DNA from: Methanobrevibacter_A acididurans
Lineage (GTDB): Archaea; Methanobacteriota; Methanobacteria; Methanobacteriales; Methanobacteriaceae
DNA length: 64,000 bases
Assembly: GCF_046197875.1 (NCBI RefSeq)
Contig: NZ_CP166991.1
Span: 1 to 64,000 of the forward strand
Reading direction: 5' to 3'
The translations under genes and the position numbers were made by a program. Each line of letters starts with the position of its first letter. Position 1 is the stretch's first letter. Below are positions 34,761 through 43,208 of the stretch, one piece after another. The notes below the pieces were generated by a model. It made no database searches and was not told the origin of the DNA. It saw only the letters and a program-made list of their open reading frames with translations.

Positions 34761-36320
34761 TTATACATATCTTTCTAAAATATTTATGAATTTTTGTACA
34801 TATTTAGTTAACGGCCCAAATTTATTTCCAAAAGTTCTTGCAGCATTAATATCCTCAGGGTTTAATGTTCTAAAAGCTATTAAAAAAATTGTGTAGATTA
34901 TGGGACAAATAATTAATCCTAAAATTAATCCTATAGTATTATGACCTAAAAAGAATTGTATGAAGTATATTGGTATAGCCATAATAATTGATGCAATAAT
35001 TATTTTTGTAAAAAATCCTATAGGTGCTTTTGTTTTTGTAATATGGAATGTAACAATTAACATAGGTATCATCATTGCTAATGATGCAATAGTTATTGCT
35101 AATGATCCTCCAATAATTCCATAAATTGGGATAAGATAATATCCTAATAGTACTGTGACAAGGGTTCCAAATAATAATAAATACATAGGTATTCTAGGGT
35201 TCCCTATTCCTTGAACTATACTAGATGAAATTGTAAACATGGAATAAAATGTCATTCCTATAACTAATACAGCTAAAGCACCTGCTCCAGCTATGTATGC
35301 AGGGTTAGTGAAATATACTAAACCTATTATCTCTTTTGCATACATTGCAATTCCAACACACATTGGAACTACAAAAACCATCCCATACCTATATACATTT
35401 GTAACATATTTTCCTAAAAGGTTTTTATTCTTTAAACTAAATGCTTCGGATACAGCAGGTAAAATTGTTGTTGCAAGAGAAGAAGAAATCATTAATGGTA
35501 AACGACCAATAGGATCTGCAGCTGTATAATAACCAATTGTTTCTGAAGTTAAAAAATAACCCATAATAATTGTACAAGCACTATATATACACATTTCAGC
35601 TAATGCTGCAACAGTTACTGGTATTGAAAATGAAATAAGACTAACTGCTAATTCCATCTCTTGTTTTTTACTAAATTCAAAATCAGGGCTAGGTTTTCTT
35701 ATATATTTTCCCATATACTTCTTAAAAATAATATAAGCAGATAAAGCAGATAATGCAAATCCTAAAGCACTACCTAATACTGCACCAAATGCAGATAATC
35801 CAATCATAACTAAAGCTACAGCAAATATTATCATGAATAACTGTTCAATAGCACGGGTGTATAAAATGTAATCCATCTTATAAACCCCTTGAAATGCTCC
35901 CCGATAAGCTCCAACAATAACACTAAAAGGAGTTATAAGCCCTACTGCTTGTAAAGGTAGTAAAACTTCAGGTTTACCAAAAAAGTCAGCTAACCAAGGA
36001 GCTACAATGAAAACCATCAGTAATCCCATAACAATACCTAAAAATGCCATGATTTTTAATGCAGTATAAACTGTTTGATTAGCTAAATCTTTTTTATCTA
36101 ATGCATTATATTCTGAAACATATTTAGCAATTGCAGGGGGTAGTCCTCCAGCAGCTAAAATTTGAAAAATTCCTTGGAATGGTAATGTTAAACCAAGTAT
36201 ACCATAAGCAGATGGCCCTAAAAGACTTGCCATTAAAAAACGGTAAACATAACCTCCGACACGAAAGATTATATTTCCTATGAAAATTATTATACTACCT
36301 TTAGCTAATTTAGAAGCCAT
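34761..36320 (-). CDS. polysaccharide flippase (Wzx/MATE-like)
   Basis: 519-residue membrane protein with about fourteen helices. The start KGSIIIFIGNIIFRVGGYVY and LGPSAYGILGLTLPFQ are characteristic of oligosaccharide flippases of the MOP superfamily (RfbX/SpoVB type). Such proteins move lipid-linked sugars or peptides across the membrane and fit with the polymerase-like and glycosyltransferase-like genes 3-5 kb away. It stands alone between the ModE-like regulator and a flavoprotein. Substrate unknown; pseudomurein precursor transport is possible. Confidence 0.85.
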   Translation of the reverse strand: MASKLAKGSIIIFIGNIIFRVGGYVYRFLMASLLGPSAYGILGLTLPFQGIFQILAAGGLPPAIAKYVSEYNALDKKDLANQTVYTALKIMAFLGIVMGLLMVFIVAPWLADFFGKPEVLLPLQAVGLITPFSVIVGAYRGAFQGVYKMDYILYTRAIEQLFMIIFAVALVMIGLSAFGAVLGSALGFALSALSAYIIFKKYMGKYIRKPSPDFEFSKKQEMELAVSLISFSIPVTVAALAEMCIYSACTIIMGYFLTSETIGYYTAADPIGRLPLMISSSLATTILPAVSEAFSLKNKNLLGKYVTNVYRYGMVFVVPMCVGIAMYAKEIIGLVYFTNPAYIAGAGALAVLVIGMTFYSMFTISSSIVQGIGNPRIPMYLLLFGTLVTVLLGYYLIPIYGIIGGSLAITIASLAMMIPMLIVTFHITKTKAPIGFFTKIIIASIIMAIPIYFIQFFLGHNTIGLILGLIICPIIYTIFLIAFRTLNPEDINAARTFGNKFGPLTKYVQKFINILERYV

Positions 36321-36446
36321 TAATTCACCTAAAAAAAAATTTTATAATTTAAAAAATAATTTAAAAAAATATTATATAACTTTATTAATTTAACTTTTTT
36401 TTTGTTAATAAACTTAATTGTTTAATACTATTTTTAAGAAATTATT

Positions 36447-37025
36447 TTAACTTTTTTTTAAACTGTTCATGAAATTATTTATAGTTCTATTCAAAGTTTC
36501 AAAACCATATTTGTCTTTTTTAATTTCTTCTAAAGAATCCTTTGACCAAAATGAAGCACCTAAATTAGCTCCAAATGATCCTCCTCCAACTATATTTATA
36601 TTATGAATTATATAAAAGGTATTTATTTCTTGGATAGCTAATTCCTGGCCACCTACCCTATCTCCACCTACCGCTATACTCATTCCAGTTTTTCCACTTA
36701 AAATTTTTAAATCTTTAGCTTCTAAAGCCCGACATCTTTCCATAATCATTTTAATTTGTGAACTTATTCCTCCACAATGAATAGGAGTAGCTATTATAAA
36801 CCCTTCTGCTTCTTCGATTAAAGGATATAATTCTTGCATGTCATCTTCAATAATACATTTTTTATTTTTTAAACAGTAATCGCAATGTTGACATGGATGA
36901 ATATCTTTACCTCTAACTTCAAAATCTATTGTTTTAAAAGAATTATTTTTTAATTTACTTAAAGCAATGTTTAATACATAATTTGTAGTTTGGTCTCGTG
37001 GACTCCCACATATTCCTAAAATCAT
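36447..37025 (-). CDS. iron-sulfur flavoprotein / NADPH-dependent FMN reductase family
   Basis: 192 residues. The FMN-binding flavodoxin-like core begins ILGICGSPRDQTTNYVL and continues with EGFIIATPIHCGGISSQIK. The compact motif HPCQHCDYCLKNKKC (residues about 43-57) resembles the 4Fe-4S site of archaeal Isf proteins, which pass electrons from ferredoxin to oxygen or peroxide. Protection against oxidants is therefore plausible. It is monocistronic and divergent from the coiled-coil gene at 37128. Confidence 0.85.
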   Translation of the reverse strand: MILGICGSPRDQTTNYVLNIALSKLKNNSFKTIDFEVRGKDIHPCQHCDYCLKNKKCIIEDDMQELYPLIEEAEGFIIATPIHCGGISSQIKMIMERCRALEAKDLKILSGKTGMSIAVGGDRVGGQELAIQEINTFYIIHNINIVGGGSFGANLGASFWSKDSLEEIKKDKYGFETLNRTINNFMNSLKKS

Positions 37026-37127
37026 AATTAATTCTATTTATCTTAAATTTATTATATTTTTTGAAAAATTTTTAATATATGAAAAAACAAAATAATTATA
37101 ATAAATTTTTCTTTTAGAGGTTTAGTA

Positions 37128-37667
37128 ATGGATTATGCCAAAGGTAAAGTGAAAAAATATTCAAGAGAGTATACAAGAACTCTTAAAGATGGTGAGAAAA
37201 AGAAATATAAAACCGAGCAGGTTCAAATCACAATACCTAAACAACAAAATATTTTCAATGATGATGAAGAAGTTGTTATCTTACATGATTCTGATAAAAA
37301 TAAATTAGAATCACAAGATGATGTAGCTGTAGCTTTATCTTTTCACAATCACATCTTAAAAGAAGAAACAAAAAAATTAAATGAGGATATAAAAATTAAG
37401 GATTCTATTATTGATAATCTTAATAAAAAAATAGATTATTTAAATAAAGAAATTGAAAATTTAAATTCAGAAAAAATTGAGGATGAAGATGTTGTGGATG
37501 AAATTCCTTCTGATGCTGAATTTTTAGAACTTCAAAAATCATACATCTCTCTTTTAGAAAAAAATGATTTACTTCAATCTGAATTAGAAAATGCTAAAAT
37601 CGGTGAAATATATCAGAAAGGATTAGCTAATAAATTTAGAAATTTTATTTTATATAAATCTGATTAA
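37128..37667 (+). CDS. coiled-coil protein of unknown function
   Basis: 179 residues. A basic beta-like N-terminal domain (KVKKYSREYTRTLKDGEKKK, then FNDDEEVVIL) precedes a coiled coil at about 85-170 rich in Asn, Lys and Glu, and a short basic, aromatic tail (KFRNFILYKSD). The arrangement parallels the protein at 28334. No signal or membrane segment. AGAGG lies seven bases before the ATG. It converges with the zinc-ribbon gene, 6 bp apart. Role unknown. Confidence 0.75.
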   Translation: MDYAKGKVKKYSREYTRTLKDGEKKKYKTEQVQITIPKQQNIFNDDEEVVILHDSDKNKLESQDDVAVALSFHNHILKEETKKLNEDIKIKDSIIDNLNKKIDYLNKEIENLNSEKIEDEDVVDEIPSDAEFLELQKSYISLLEKNDLLQSELENAKIGEIYQKGLANKFRNFILYKSD

Positions 37668-37673
37668 GAAAAA

Positions 37674-37943
37674 TTATTCTTCTTCAAGTTGATTACTCCA
37701 TCTTTTTAAACCAGGTAAACTTTGTAGTAATACTCCAGTAAACATTGTTTCATCAGCTCTAGGATTTTTGTTTAACATTTTTTTAACATTTTTTGTTATC
37801 ATTTCTTCAAGTGTGATGTTTGGTTCTGTAAACTCCCCATTTTGGTAACATTCATTACAATAGTCATGATTTTTAGATCCATCTATATTAGTTCCAAACT
37901 CTTTTTCTACCATTGGTTTTCCACAAGAATTACAAAATACCAT
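37674..37943 (-). CDS. zinc-ribbon protein
   Basis: 89 residues. Four cysteines, FCNSCGKPM at 4-7 and YCNECYQNG at about 29-32, form a zinc ribbon like the putative zinc-ribbon domain PF12674. The rest is helical, with KKMLNKNPRADETM and LPGLKRW. Proteins of this kind are common and uncharacterised. A Shine-Dalgarno site (AGAGGT) precedes the ATG. Confidence 0.78.
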   Translation of the reverse strand: MVFCNSCGKPMVEKEFGTNIDGSKNHDYCNECYQNGEFTEPNITLEEMITKNVKKMLNKNPRADETMFTGVLLQSLPGLKRWSNQLEEE

Positions 37944-38034
37944 TTAAATGACCTCTTATTTTTATTGTTTAAAAATGGAAAAAATAGAAAAAATATTTAA
38001 ATTTAATTATTCATTTTAAAAGAATATTTAAGTT

Positions 38035-39258
38035 TTAAATATTTTCGTCTTCATCTAAAGCTAATCTCATATTGTCAGGGTCTACTGGGAAGTGTTCTAA
38101 GAAATCTTCTGCAGATCTTCTTACATCTCTAGATCCAATAATATATCTTCCTGCAATAATAATATCTGCACCTTTATCAATAGCTTCTTCAACTTTATTA
38201 GGAGTTATTCCTCCAGCTACTGCTATTAATCCGTTTCCTATAAGTTTTTTAATTTCTCTAATGTTTCCCCATTCAGTCATTTCACTAGTATCTTCACCTT
38301 TTTCAGCTTTTGTTGTTTCAAGGTCAACATTTCGGTGTAAGAGCACTATATTTGGTTTAAGTTCAGGTTTTAATTGTTTTATTTTTCCAGTGAAATCATC
38401 TACATTCATCATATCTAAGATTGAATATATTCCTTGTTTTTGGGCTTCATGTATAGCTTTTTCTATAGATTCAATTGTTCCTAATCCAGATATAGCTACT
38501 GCATCTGCAGTTTCATCTGCAGCCATTTTTATTTCTACTCTTCCAACATCTAAAGTTTTTAAATCTGCTATAATGAAAGCATCTGGTCTAAGTTTTCTAA
38601 TTTTACTTACTACACCAACACCAAATTTTTTAACGAGTGGTGTTCCTGCTTCAATAATGATTCTTTCTCGGTCTGGTAATTGATCGATTATTCTTTCCAT
38701 AGCGTTTAGATTATCTAAATCAAGAGCAACTTGTAAATATGGAGGGTTCCATAATCTTGTTACTTTGAATCCCATTATTGGGTGGGTTCCTCTATCTTTT
38801 TCTGCTAATACTTTATTTATATTTGGGTAGCCTTTCATTGCTCTTTTAATTGCTAATTTAGTTGCACCATAATTGTATTGGTAGATTTTTCTAAAGTCTT
38901 CAGCTTTAGGATCTATGAATACACTTACCATAAGCACGATATCTTCAGTTTTATCTTTTGGTATTAATCCTTCTTCAACTGCATCTGCTACTGCTCGTCC
39001 TACAGCTGTTTGTGCAGGTCCAAAAATTTTACTTGCATCATCTAAATCTCCAACTGTAACTTTAGGAATAATTAATGTTACAGGTTTTGTTAATAAGTTT
39101 GGTCTAATAACTGTAAGTAAAGGGGTGTGACCTATAGATAATTGTGTCATACTGTTTGCAAAAGCACTTCCAACAGGACCTTCTTTTTCACCAATAACTA
39201 AATCAACATGAGCTAATTCATTTCCATCCCCAATAAGGGCTTCACCGATTCTATACAT
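38035..39258 (-). CDS. fae-hps: bifunctional formaldehyde-activating enzyme / 3-hexulose-6-phosphate synthase
   Basis: 407-residue fusion. Residues 1-160 are Fae (IGEALIGDGNELAHVDLVIG, IGHTPLLTV), which condenses formaldehyde with tetrahydromethanopterin. Residues about 170-395 are hexulose-phosphate synthase (LQVALDLDNLNAMERII, IIADLKTLDVGRVE, IAVAGGITPNKVEEAI). In methanogens the fusion runs in the direction of ribulose 5-phosphate formation, replacing the oxidative pentose phosphate path, and captures the released formaldehyde into C1 metabolism. This links it to mtd, and ribulose 5-phosphate is also the RibB substrate. Confidence 0.97.
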   Translation of the reverse strand: MYRIGEALIGDGNELAHVDLVIGEKEGPVGSAFANSMTQLSIGHTPLLTVIRPNLLTKPVTLIIPKVTVGDLDDASKIFGPAQTAVGRAVADAVEEGLIPKDKTEDIVLMVSVFIDPKAEDFRKIYQYNYGATKLAIKRAMKGYPNINKVLAEKDRGTHPIMGFKVTRLWNPPYLQVALDLDNLNAMERIIDQLPDRERIIIEAGTPLVKKFGVGVVSKIRKLRPDAFIIADLKTLDVGRVEIKMAADETADAVAISGLGTIESIEKAIHEAQKQGIYSILDMMNVDDFTGKIKQLKPELKPNIVLLHRNVDLETTKAEKGEDTSEMTEWGNIREIKKLIGNGLIAVAGGITPNKVEEAIDKGADIIIAGRYIIGSRDVRRSAEDFLEHFPVDPDNMRLALDEDENI

Positions 39259-39473
39259 ATTTAATGTCCTCCGATATTAATATAAAATACCTAAATATAT
39301 TTTTTTAATGAAACTTTAAATTTTTTTAAATAGATAAAATTATAAAATTTCTATGAGTATGTTTATACTATATTAATTTATGAATTAATGTAATATATAA
39401 TATTTTTCAAATAATAAATTTTTTTGAAAATAAGTTTTTTAATTTCTTTAAATATAAAAAAATAGTGTTAAAA

Positions 39474-39495
39474 TAGCTAAAAATATATTTAGCTA
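39474..39495 (-). terminator. thrS terminator hairpin
   Basis: Perfect 8-bp stem (TAGCTAAA at 39474-39481 with TTTAGCTA at 39488-39495) and a 6-nt loop, 26 bp after the thrS stop on the minus strand, followed on that strand by T-rich sequence. Confidence 0.7.
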
Positions 39496-39520
39496 TTAAT
39501 TTAAATTTTAAATTTTTTGA

Positions 39521-41356
39521 TTAGTTGAATCTAATTCTATTATTTACGTAACGTTGGAGAGGTAATCTTCTATATGGTAATCCTTTATTTTTAGAATTTA
39601 TTTCATTAATTAAATCATTTAAATTCATATCTACCTTTTCACCACTTTCTCTAACTGTTACTGAAAAAGTTTCTGATTCTAATTCTTTGTCTCCAATAAC
39701 GAAAATATATGGAATCCATTCTTTAGAAGCATTTCTAATTTTTTTACCAATTCTATCTTCACTGTTGTCTATATCTACTCTAATATTATTTTCAGATATT
39801 TTATCAGCTAATTTATCAGCATATTCAACATGTTTATCACTAATCGGAAGTATTCTTACTTGTGTTGGAGCTAACCATGTTGGTAACATTGGAGATTTTT
39901 CATTAATTTCTTTGGCGGTTTTTTCAAGTAAACTGCAAATGACTCTTTCTATACTTCCTGTTGGACTGCAATGTAAAATAGTTGGGTGATGTTCTTGACC
40001 ATCTTCTCCAAGATAATTAATGTCAAATCTTTTACCACTTTCAACATCTATTTGTACTGTTGGATTTTCAATTGGTCGACCTAAGTAATCAATTGCAGCA
40101 AAATCAATTTTACAACTCCAATAATGTTTTCTTTCTGGTAATATTTCTAAAAGCATTGGTTTTCCAGTTTTTGCTGCTGTTTTAAACATCCATTCTTTGT
40201 GTTGGTCGAAAAATTCTTTTGTTGCTCTAAATATTACTTCATAATTAACATCTAAATCGTATCCAGTTTGAATACACATTTCTGTCTGTTTCTCGAATTC
40301 CTCTAATGTAGAGTCCATATCTGCACAAAAACTATGGAAATCTGGCATTGTAAACGCTCTTAATCTCTTAAGCCCTACAACTTCTCCTCTTTTTTCGTAT
40401 CTAAAACTATATGTGGAAAGTTCATATACTTTTGCAGGTAAATTTTTCCATGTTAAGAATGAGTCTCCTAATACTCTGAATGCTCCGAAACAACAAGCAA
40501 ATCTTAGCATTAAATCTTTTTTAGTATTTGTTCTATATTGTCTTTCTCCAAATTTAGCAGCATGCTCTCTTATTGCAGGGTTTGATAAATCATAAAATAT
40601 AGGAGTTTCAATAGGCATTGCACCTTGATCTAAAACTAAGTTGTAAACGTAATCAGATAATAAATCACGTATTAAACGTCCTTTAGGATACCATTTTAAG
40701 TTCCCTACATCGGATGCACTTTCATAATCACACAATTCTTTTTCTCTCATTATTTTAACATGAGGAGGTTCTCCTTCATCACTTGAACCTTTACCTAATT
40801 CATATTGTGTTAATTTTTCTAAATCTTCATTTTCATAATTGAATTTATCTGTATCTATGATTTCATCATTATACATAATATAAAATTTAGATTTTGGACC
40901 TTTTTCATCCTTTTCTTCATCTTCTTCATCCTCTTCTGCAGTAATAGTTCTTGAAAGTTCAGATAAAGGATGTCCTTTGCATGAAATTTCAAATGCTTTA
41001 TACCATCCGAAAGGTACTCTATTAACTTCTAATCCTTTTTCTTTAATTGCTTCTTCAGTATCTTTTAATATATTTATAGCAGTTTCAGGTGAACTTAAGG
41101 AATTAGATAAATGAGCATAAGGGTATAAAACAATATTTTCCGCTTTAACTTGGTCATTAGTTTTAATTATTTCTTTAACTAAATTTTTTACTATTCCTTT
41201 AGGATTTATTTCATCTTTTTTTTCAACTGCAGTGAAAACAACTAATGATTCATTGAATAAACCATTTTTTTGAGATTCACTTATTTCTTCGGCCATTGAG
41301 GTTTTGTTTTTAACATTATATTTTAAATAATCAGAGTGAATAATTAATACTCGCAT
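39521..41356 (-). CDS. thrS: threonyl-tRNA synthetase, archaeal type
   Basis: 611 residues. The N-terminal ~150 residues are the archaeal editing domain related to D-Tyr-tRNA deacylase (MRVLIIHSDYLKYNVKNKT), unlike the bacterial form. An acidic spacer (EEDEEDEEKDEKG) follows. Class II motifs are present: FYDLSNPAIREHAAKFGERQ, the motif 2 RYEKRGEVVGLKRLRAFTMP and motif 3 near HPTILHCSPTGSIERV. The anticodon-binding domain ends the protein (LAPTQVRILPISDKHVEYA). AGGTGA precedes the ATG. No T-box-like leader was seen. Confidence 0.97.
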   Translation of the reverse strand: MRVLIIHSDYLKYNVKNKTSMAEEISESQKNGLFNESLVVFTAVEKKDEINPKGIVKNLVKEIIKTNDQVKAENIVLYPYAHLSNSLSSPETAINILKDTEEAIKEKGLEVNRVPFGWYKAFEISCKGHPLSELSRTITAEEDEEDEEKDEKGPKSKFYIMYNDEIIDTDKFNYENEDLEKLTQYELGKGSSDEGEPPHVKIMREKELCDYESASDVGNLKWYPKGRLIRDLLSDYVYNLVLDQGAMPIETPIFYDLSNPAIREHAAKFGERQYRTNTKKDLMLRFACCFGAFRVLGDSFLTWKNLPAKVYELSTYSFRYEKRGEVVGLKRLRAFTMPDFHSFCADMDSTLEEFEKQTEMCIQTGYDLDVNYEVIFRATKEFFDQHKEWMFKTAAKTGKPMLLEILPERKHYWSCKIDFAAIDYLGRPIENPTVQIDVESGKRFDINYLGEDGQEHHPTILHCSPTGSIERVICSLLEKTAKEINEKSPMLPTWLAPTQVRILPISDKHVEYADKLADKISENNIRVDIDNSEDRIGKKIRNASKEWIPYIFVIGDKELESETFSVTVRESGEKVDMNLNDLINEINSKNKGLPYRRLPLQRYVNNRIRFN

Positions 41357-41530
41357 TAAATCACCTTTTTTAGTAATAATTAATAAAAATTTAAAAATAA
41401 ATCATTTTATTTATAATTTATATAATATTCTAAATTTTATAAATTATATTATATAATATTATTTTTTTAATCAAACAATAATCTATTATTTTTAGAATCA
41501 TAGTTTTTGTAATAAATAATTTAAGATTAT

Positions 41531-41773
41531 TTATTCAATTTTGATTGATAAGTATGGATTTTCTTTTTCTGCATCTTTAAAAGTAGTTATAATCGTTTTT
41601 TTAATTTTTTTGGAATATATGAGGGTTATTTCAGTTTTTTCACCTATTTCACTTAAACAATCGAATAATGCATCTAAATTTTTACCATAATATTCTGGAA
41701 AATTTAAGCTTTTTTTCATATATTCATGAGGATTGTTTTCCATGAGTTTTCCGTTAAGTATTATTTTTTTCAT
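41531..41773 (-). CDS. barstar-family ribonuclease inhibitor
   Basis: 80 residues, close to barstar in length. The barnase-binding helix is clear (FPEYYGKNLDALFDCL), keeping the Tyr and two Asp residues that in barstar block the enzyme's active site (here Asp34 and Asp38); the family Trp is Phe37. It begins about 14 bp after the barnase-like gene's stop, so the two are translationally coupled. Start placed at ATG 41773, six bases after GAGG; ATG 41776 is possible. It should protect the cell from the adjacent ribonuclease. Confidence 0.88.
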   Translation of the reverse strand: MKKIILNGKLMENNPHEYMKKSLNFPEYYGKNLDALFDCLSEIGEKTEITLIYSKKIKKTIITTFKDAEKENPYLSIKIE

Positions 41774-41787
41774 CATTTTCCTCAATT

Positions 41788-42246
41788 TTAATTTAATTTG
41801 GTGAAAGTTTTATAATGGTTATCTGTGTAATATATATCTCCATCGGGTGAATAAATTATTCTTTTAGCTCCTCTAGTTTTTGATCCATTTGTATCAATAT
41901 CACATTCTATGTATTCTTTTCCTTGAGGTAATACTCGCTCACGATTTGTGAAATAATCCCCACCAATACTCTTTCCAGGGGCATAAGGTTCTAAATATCC
42001 TCCATGCCATCCAAGATATCTTGCATCTGATTTACTTATATAATTATCTGGTAGTTTGTCGAATTTTTCAATATATGCAGCAACATCATTTTCTTGATCG
42101 TATTGTCCATTTATTTGGATAGAACTATTTGATGATATTTGATTGTTTGATGAATTTATGGTTTGAGTATAGATTATACATCCAGAAATTATTATTATTA
42201 TTAAAAAAATTAGTATAATTGGCTTTATTTTTTTCAAATTTATCAT
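41788..42246 (-). CDS. barnase-like secreted ribonuclease
   Basis: 152 residues. A hydrophobic N-terminus (residues 8-20) ending in ISGC (Cys23) suggests a lipid-anchored or exported protein; a Ser/Asn-rich spacer follows. The mature part aligns well with barnase: KLPDNYISKS, YAPGKSIGGDYFTNRE and DNHYKTFTK. Residues equivalent to barnase Lys27, Arg59, Glu73, Arg83, Arg87 and His102 are Lys72, Arg102, Glu114, Arg125, Arg129 and His144, so it should cleave RNA. The barstar-like gene follows immediately. No strong ribosome-binding site is seen. Confidence 0.9.
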   Translation of the reverse strand: MINLKKIKPIILIFLIIIIISGCIIYTQTINSSNNQISSNSSIQINGQYDQENDVAAYIEKFDKLPDNYISKSDARYLGWHGGYLEPYAPGKSIGGDYFTNRERVLPQGKEYIECDIDTNGSKTRGAKRIIYSPDGDIYYTDNHYKTFTKLN

Positions 42247-42289
42247 CTTTAAATAATATTCATATAAATTATAATAATTTTTTTATAAG

Positions 42290-43057
42290 TTATATTTTTT
42301 TATTAATTTGTTCATAGAACCTGTCATCATAATTTTTAGATATGTCTGGGTATTGATTCCATACACAAATTGAAGTATCAGGTATAACACTTTTCTTTTC
42401 TTTAGAAAATTTAGAATATATATGCATCATTTCTTCACCATCTCTAATTATCATTTTTACAAAGGGTATATTAGCTTTGTAAATATTTATGTATGGATTT
42501 TCTAAACTTGATATGATGTCTGTTTTTTTATTATTTACATAACAATATGGGGATGCTAAAATATTTATTTTAATGTTTTTAGACATTTTTTTTAAAATAT
42601 TGTCTAATGGTTCTTTTTCATTTTCAAATAAAAAACCTATTCTCATGTTTAATGTTCTTTTTGATCGTGATATTATTTCTATTTCTTTTTTTATTATTTT
42701 TTCCTGATTTCTGATTAACCACATTGGTGCTTGGACTTGTGAAATTTGGTTTTCATATGTGTCGTTTAAATTATTTTCTGTTTCGTTTAATTCTTCGATT
42801 AATTTATCTTTTTCTTTTTTGAATATATCTTTTGGTGGGATAGCTGTATATTTTAAAGGTCTTCCTTTTTCTAAATCTAAGTAACCTTTGTTGTATAATC
42901 TTTTTAGCACGTCATAAACTTTTGATCTAGGAACTTGTGAATCTATGCTTATTTCGTGGGGAGTTCCGGTTATCATCCTATTTAAACTTTGATATACTTT
43001 AGCTTCGTACATGCTTAACCCTAGTTTTTGTAATGAATGGATGGTTTTATCTTTCAA
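42290..43057 (-). CDS. TrmB-family transcriptional regulator
   Basis: 255 residues. The N-terminal TrmB winged helix-turn-helix (LQKLGLSMYEAKVYQSLNRM, then VPRSKVYDVLKRLYNKGYL) is followed by a coiled-coil dimerisation stretch (about 80-110) and a phospholipase D-like regulatory domain (IIKKEIEIISRSKRTLNMRI). It is divergent from hcp, with two copies of TTACCCTTA in between, and upstream of the barnase/barstar genes on the same strand (43-bp gap). It may control either neighbour or both. The ligand is unknown. Confidence 0.87.
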   Translation of the reverse strand: MKDKTIHSLQKLGLSMYEAKVYQSLNRMITGTPHEISIDSQVPRSKVYDVLKRLYNKGYLDLEKGRPLKYTAIPPKDIFKKEKDKLIEELNETENNLNDTYENQISQVQAPMWLIRNQEKIIKKEIEIISRSKRTLNMRIGFLFENEKEPLDNILKKMSKNIKINILASPYCYVNNKKTDIISSLENPYINIYKANIPFVKMIIRDGEEMMHIYSKFSKEKKSVIPDTSICVWNQYPDISKNYDDRFYEQINKKI

Positions 43058-43062
43058 TTTTA

Positions 43063-43120
43063 TTACCCTTATTTTAGTAAAATTTTTTTATAATATACCT
43101 TATTATACTTTTTACCCTTA
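43063..43120. promoter_or_regulatory. operator candidate: two TTACCCTTA direct repeats
   Basis: TTACCCTTA occurs at 43063-43071, next to the TrmB-type gene's start, and at 43112-43120, about 16 bp upstream of the hcp TATA box. Each copy continues with a partly similar AT half (TTTTAGTAA and ATAAGTTAC). The spacing and positions suit a regulator that controls itself and hcp. Confidence 0.5.
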
Positions 43121-43135
43121 ATAAGTTACACTATC

Positions 43136-43143
43136 TTTATATG
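43136..43143 (+). promoter_or_regulatory. TATA box of hcp
   Basis: TTTATATG lies 66 bp before the chosen ATG at 43209, giving an expected leader of roughly 40 bases that includes GGAGG. Confidence 0.4.
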
Positions 43144-43208
43144 TATTATGGTTATATTATGATTTAAGCATAAAATATGTAAAAATATTTTTCATGGAGG
43201 AAAAAATT

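Noticed and set aside
38072..38683. 203-residue plus-strand ORF
   Set aside because: It is exactly antisense to the fae-hps gene, has no start signal, and its hydrophobic, Ser-rich composition is what the reverse reading of an AT-rich gene gives. Similar antisense frames at 9415, 50689, 59223 and elsewhere were dismissed for the same reason.
41357..41530. T-box or other riboswitch before thrS
   Set aside because: The leader is AT-only palindromic sequence without T-box specifier or conserved bulge motifs; AGGTGA gives ordinary translation initiation.
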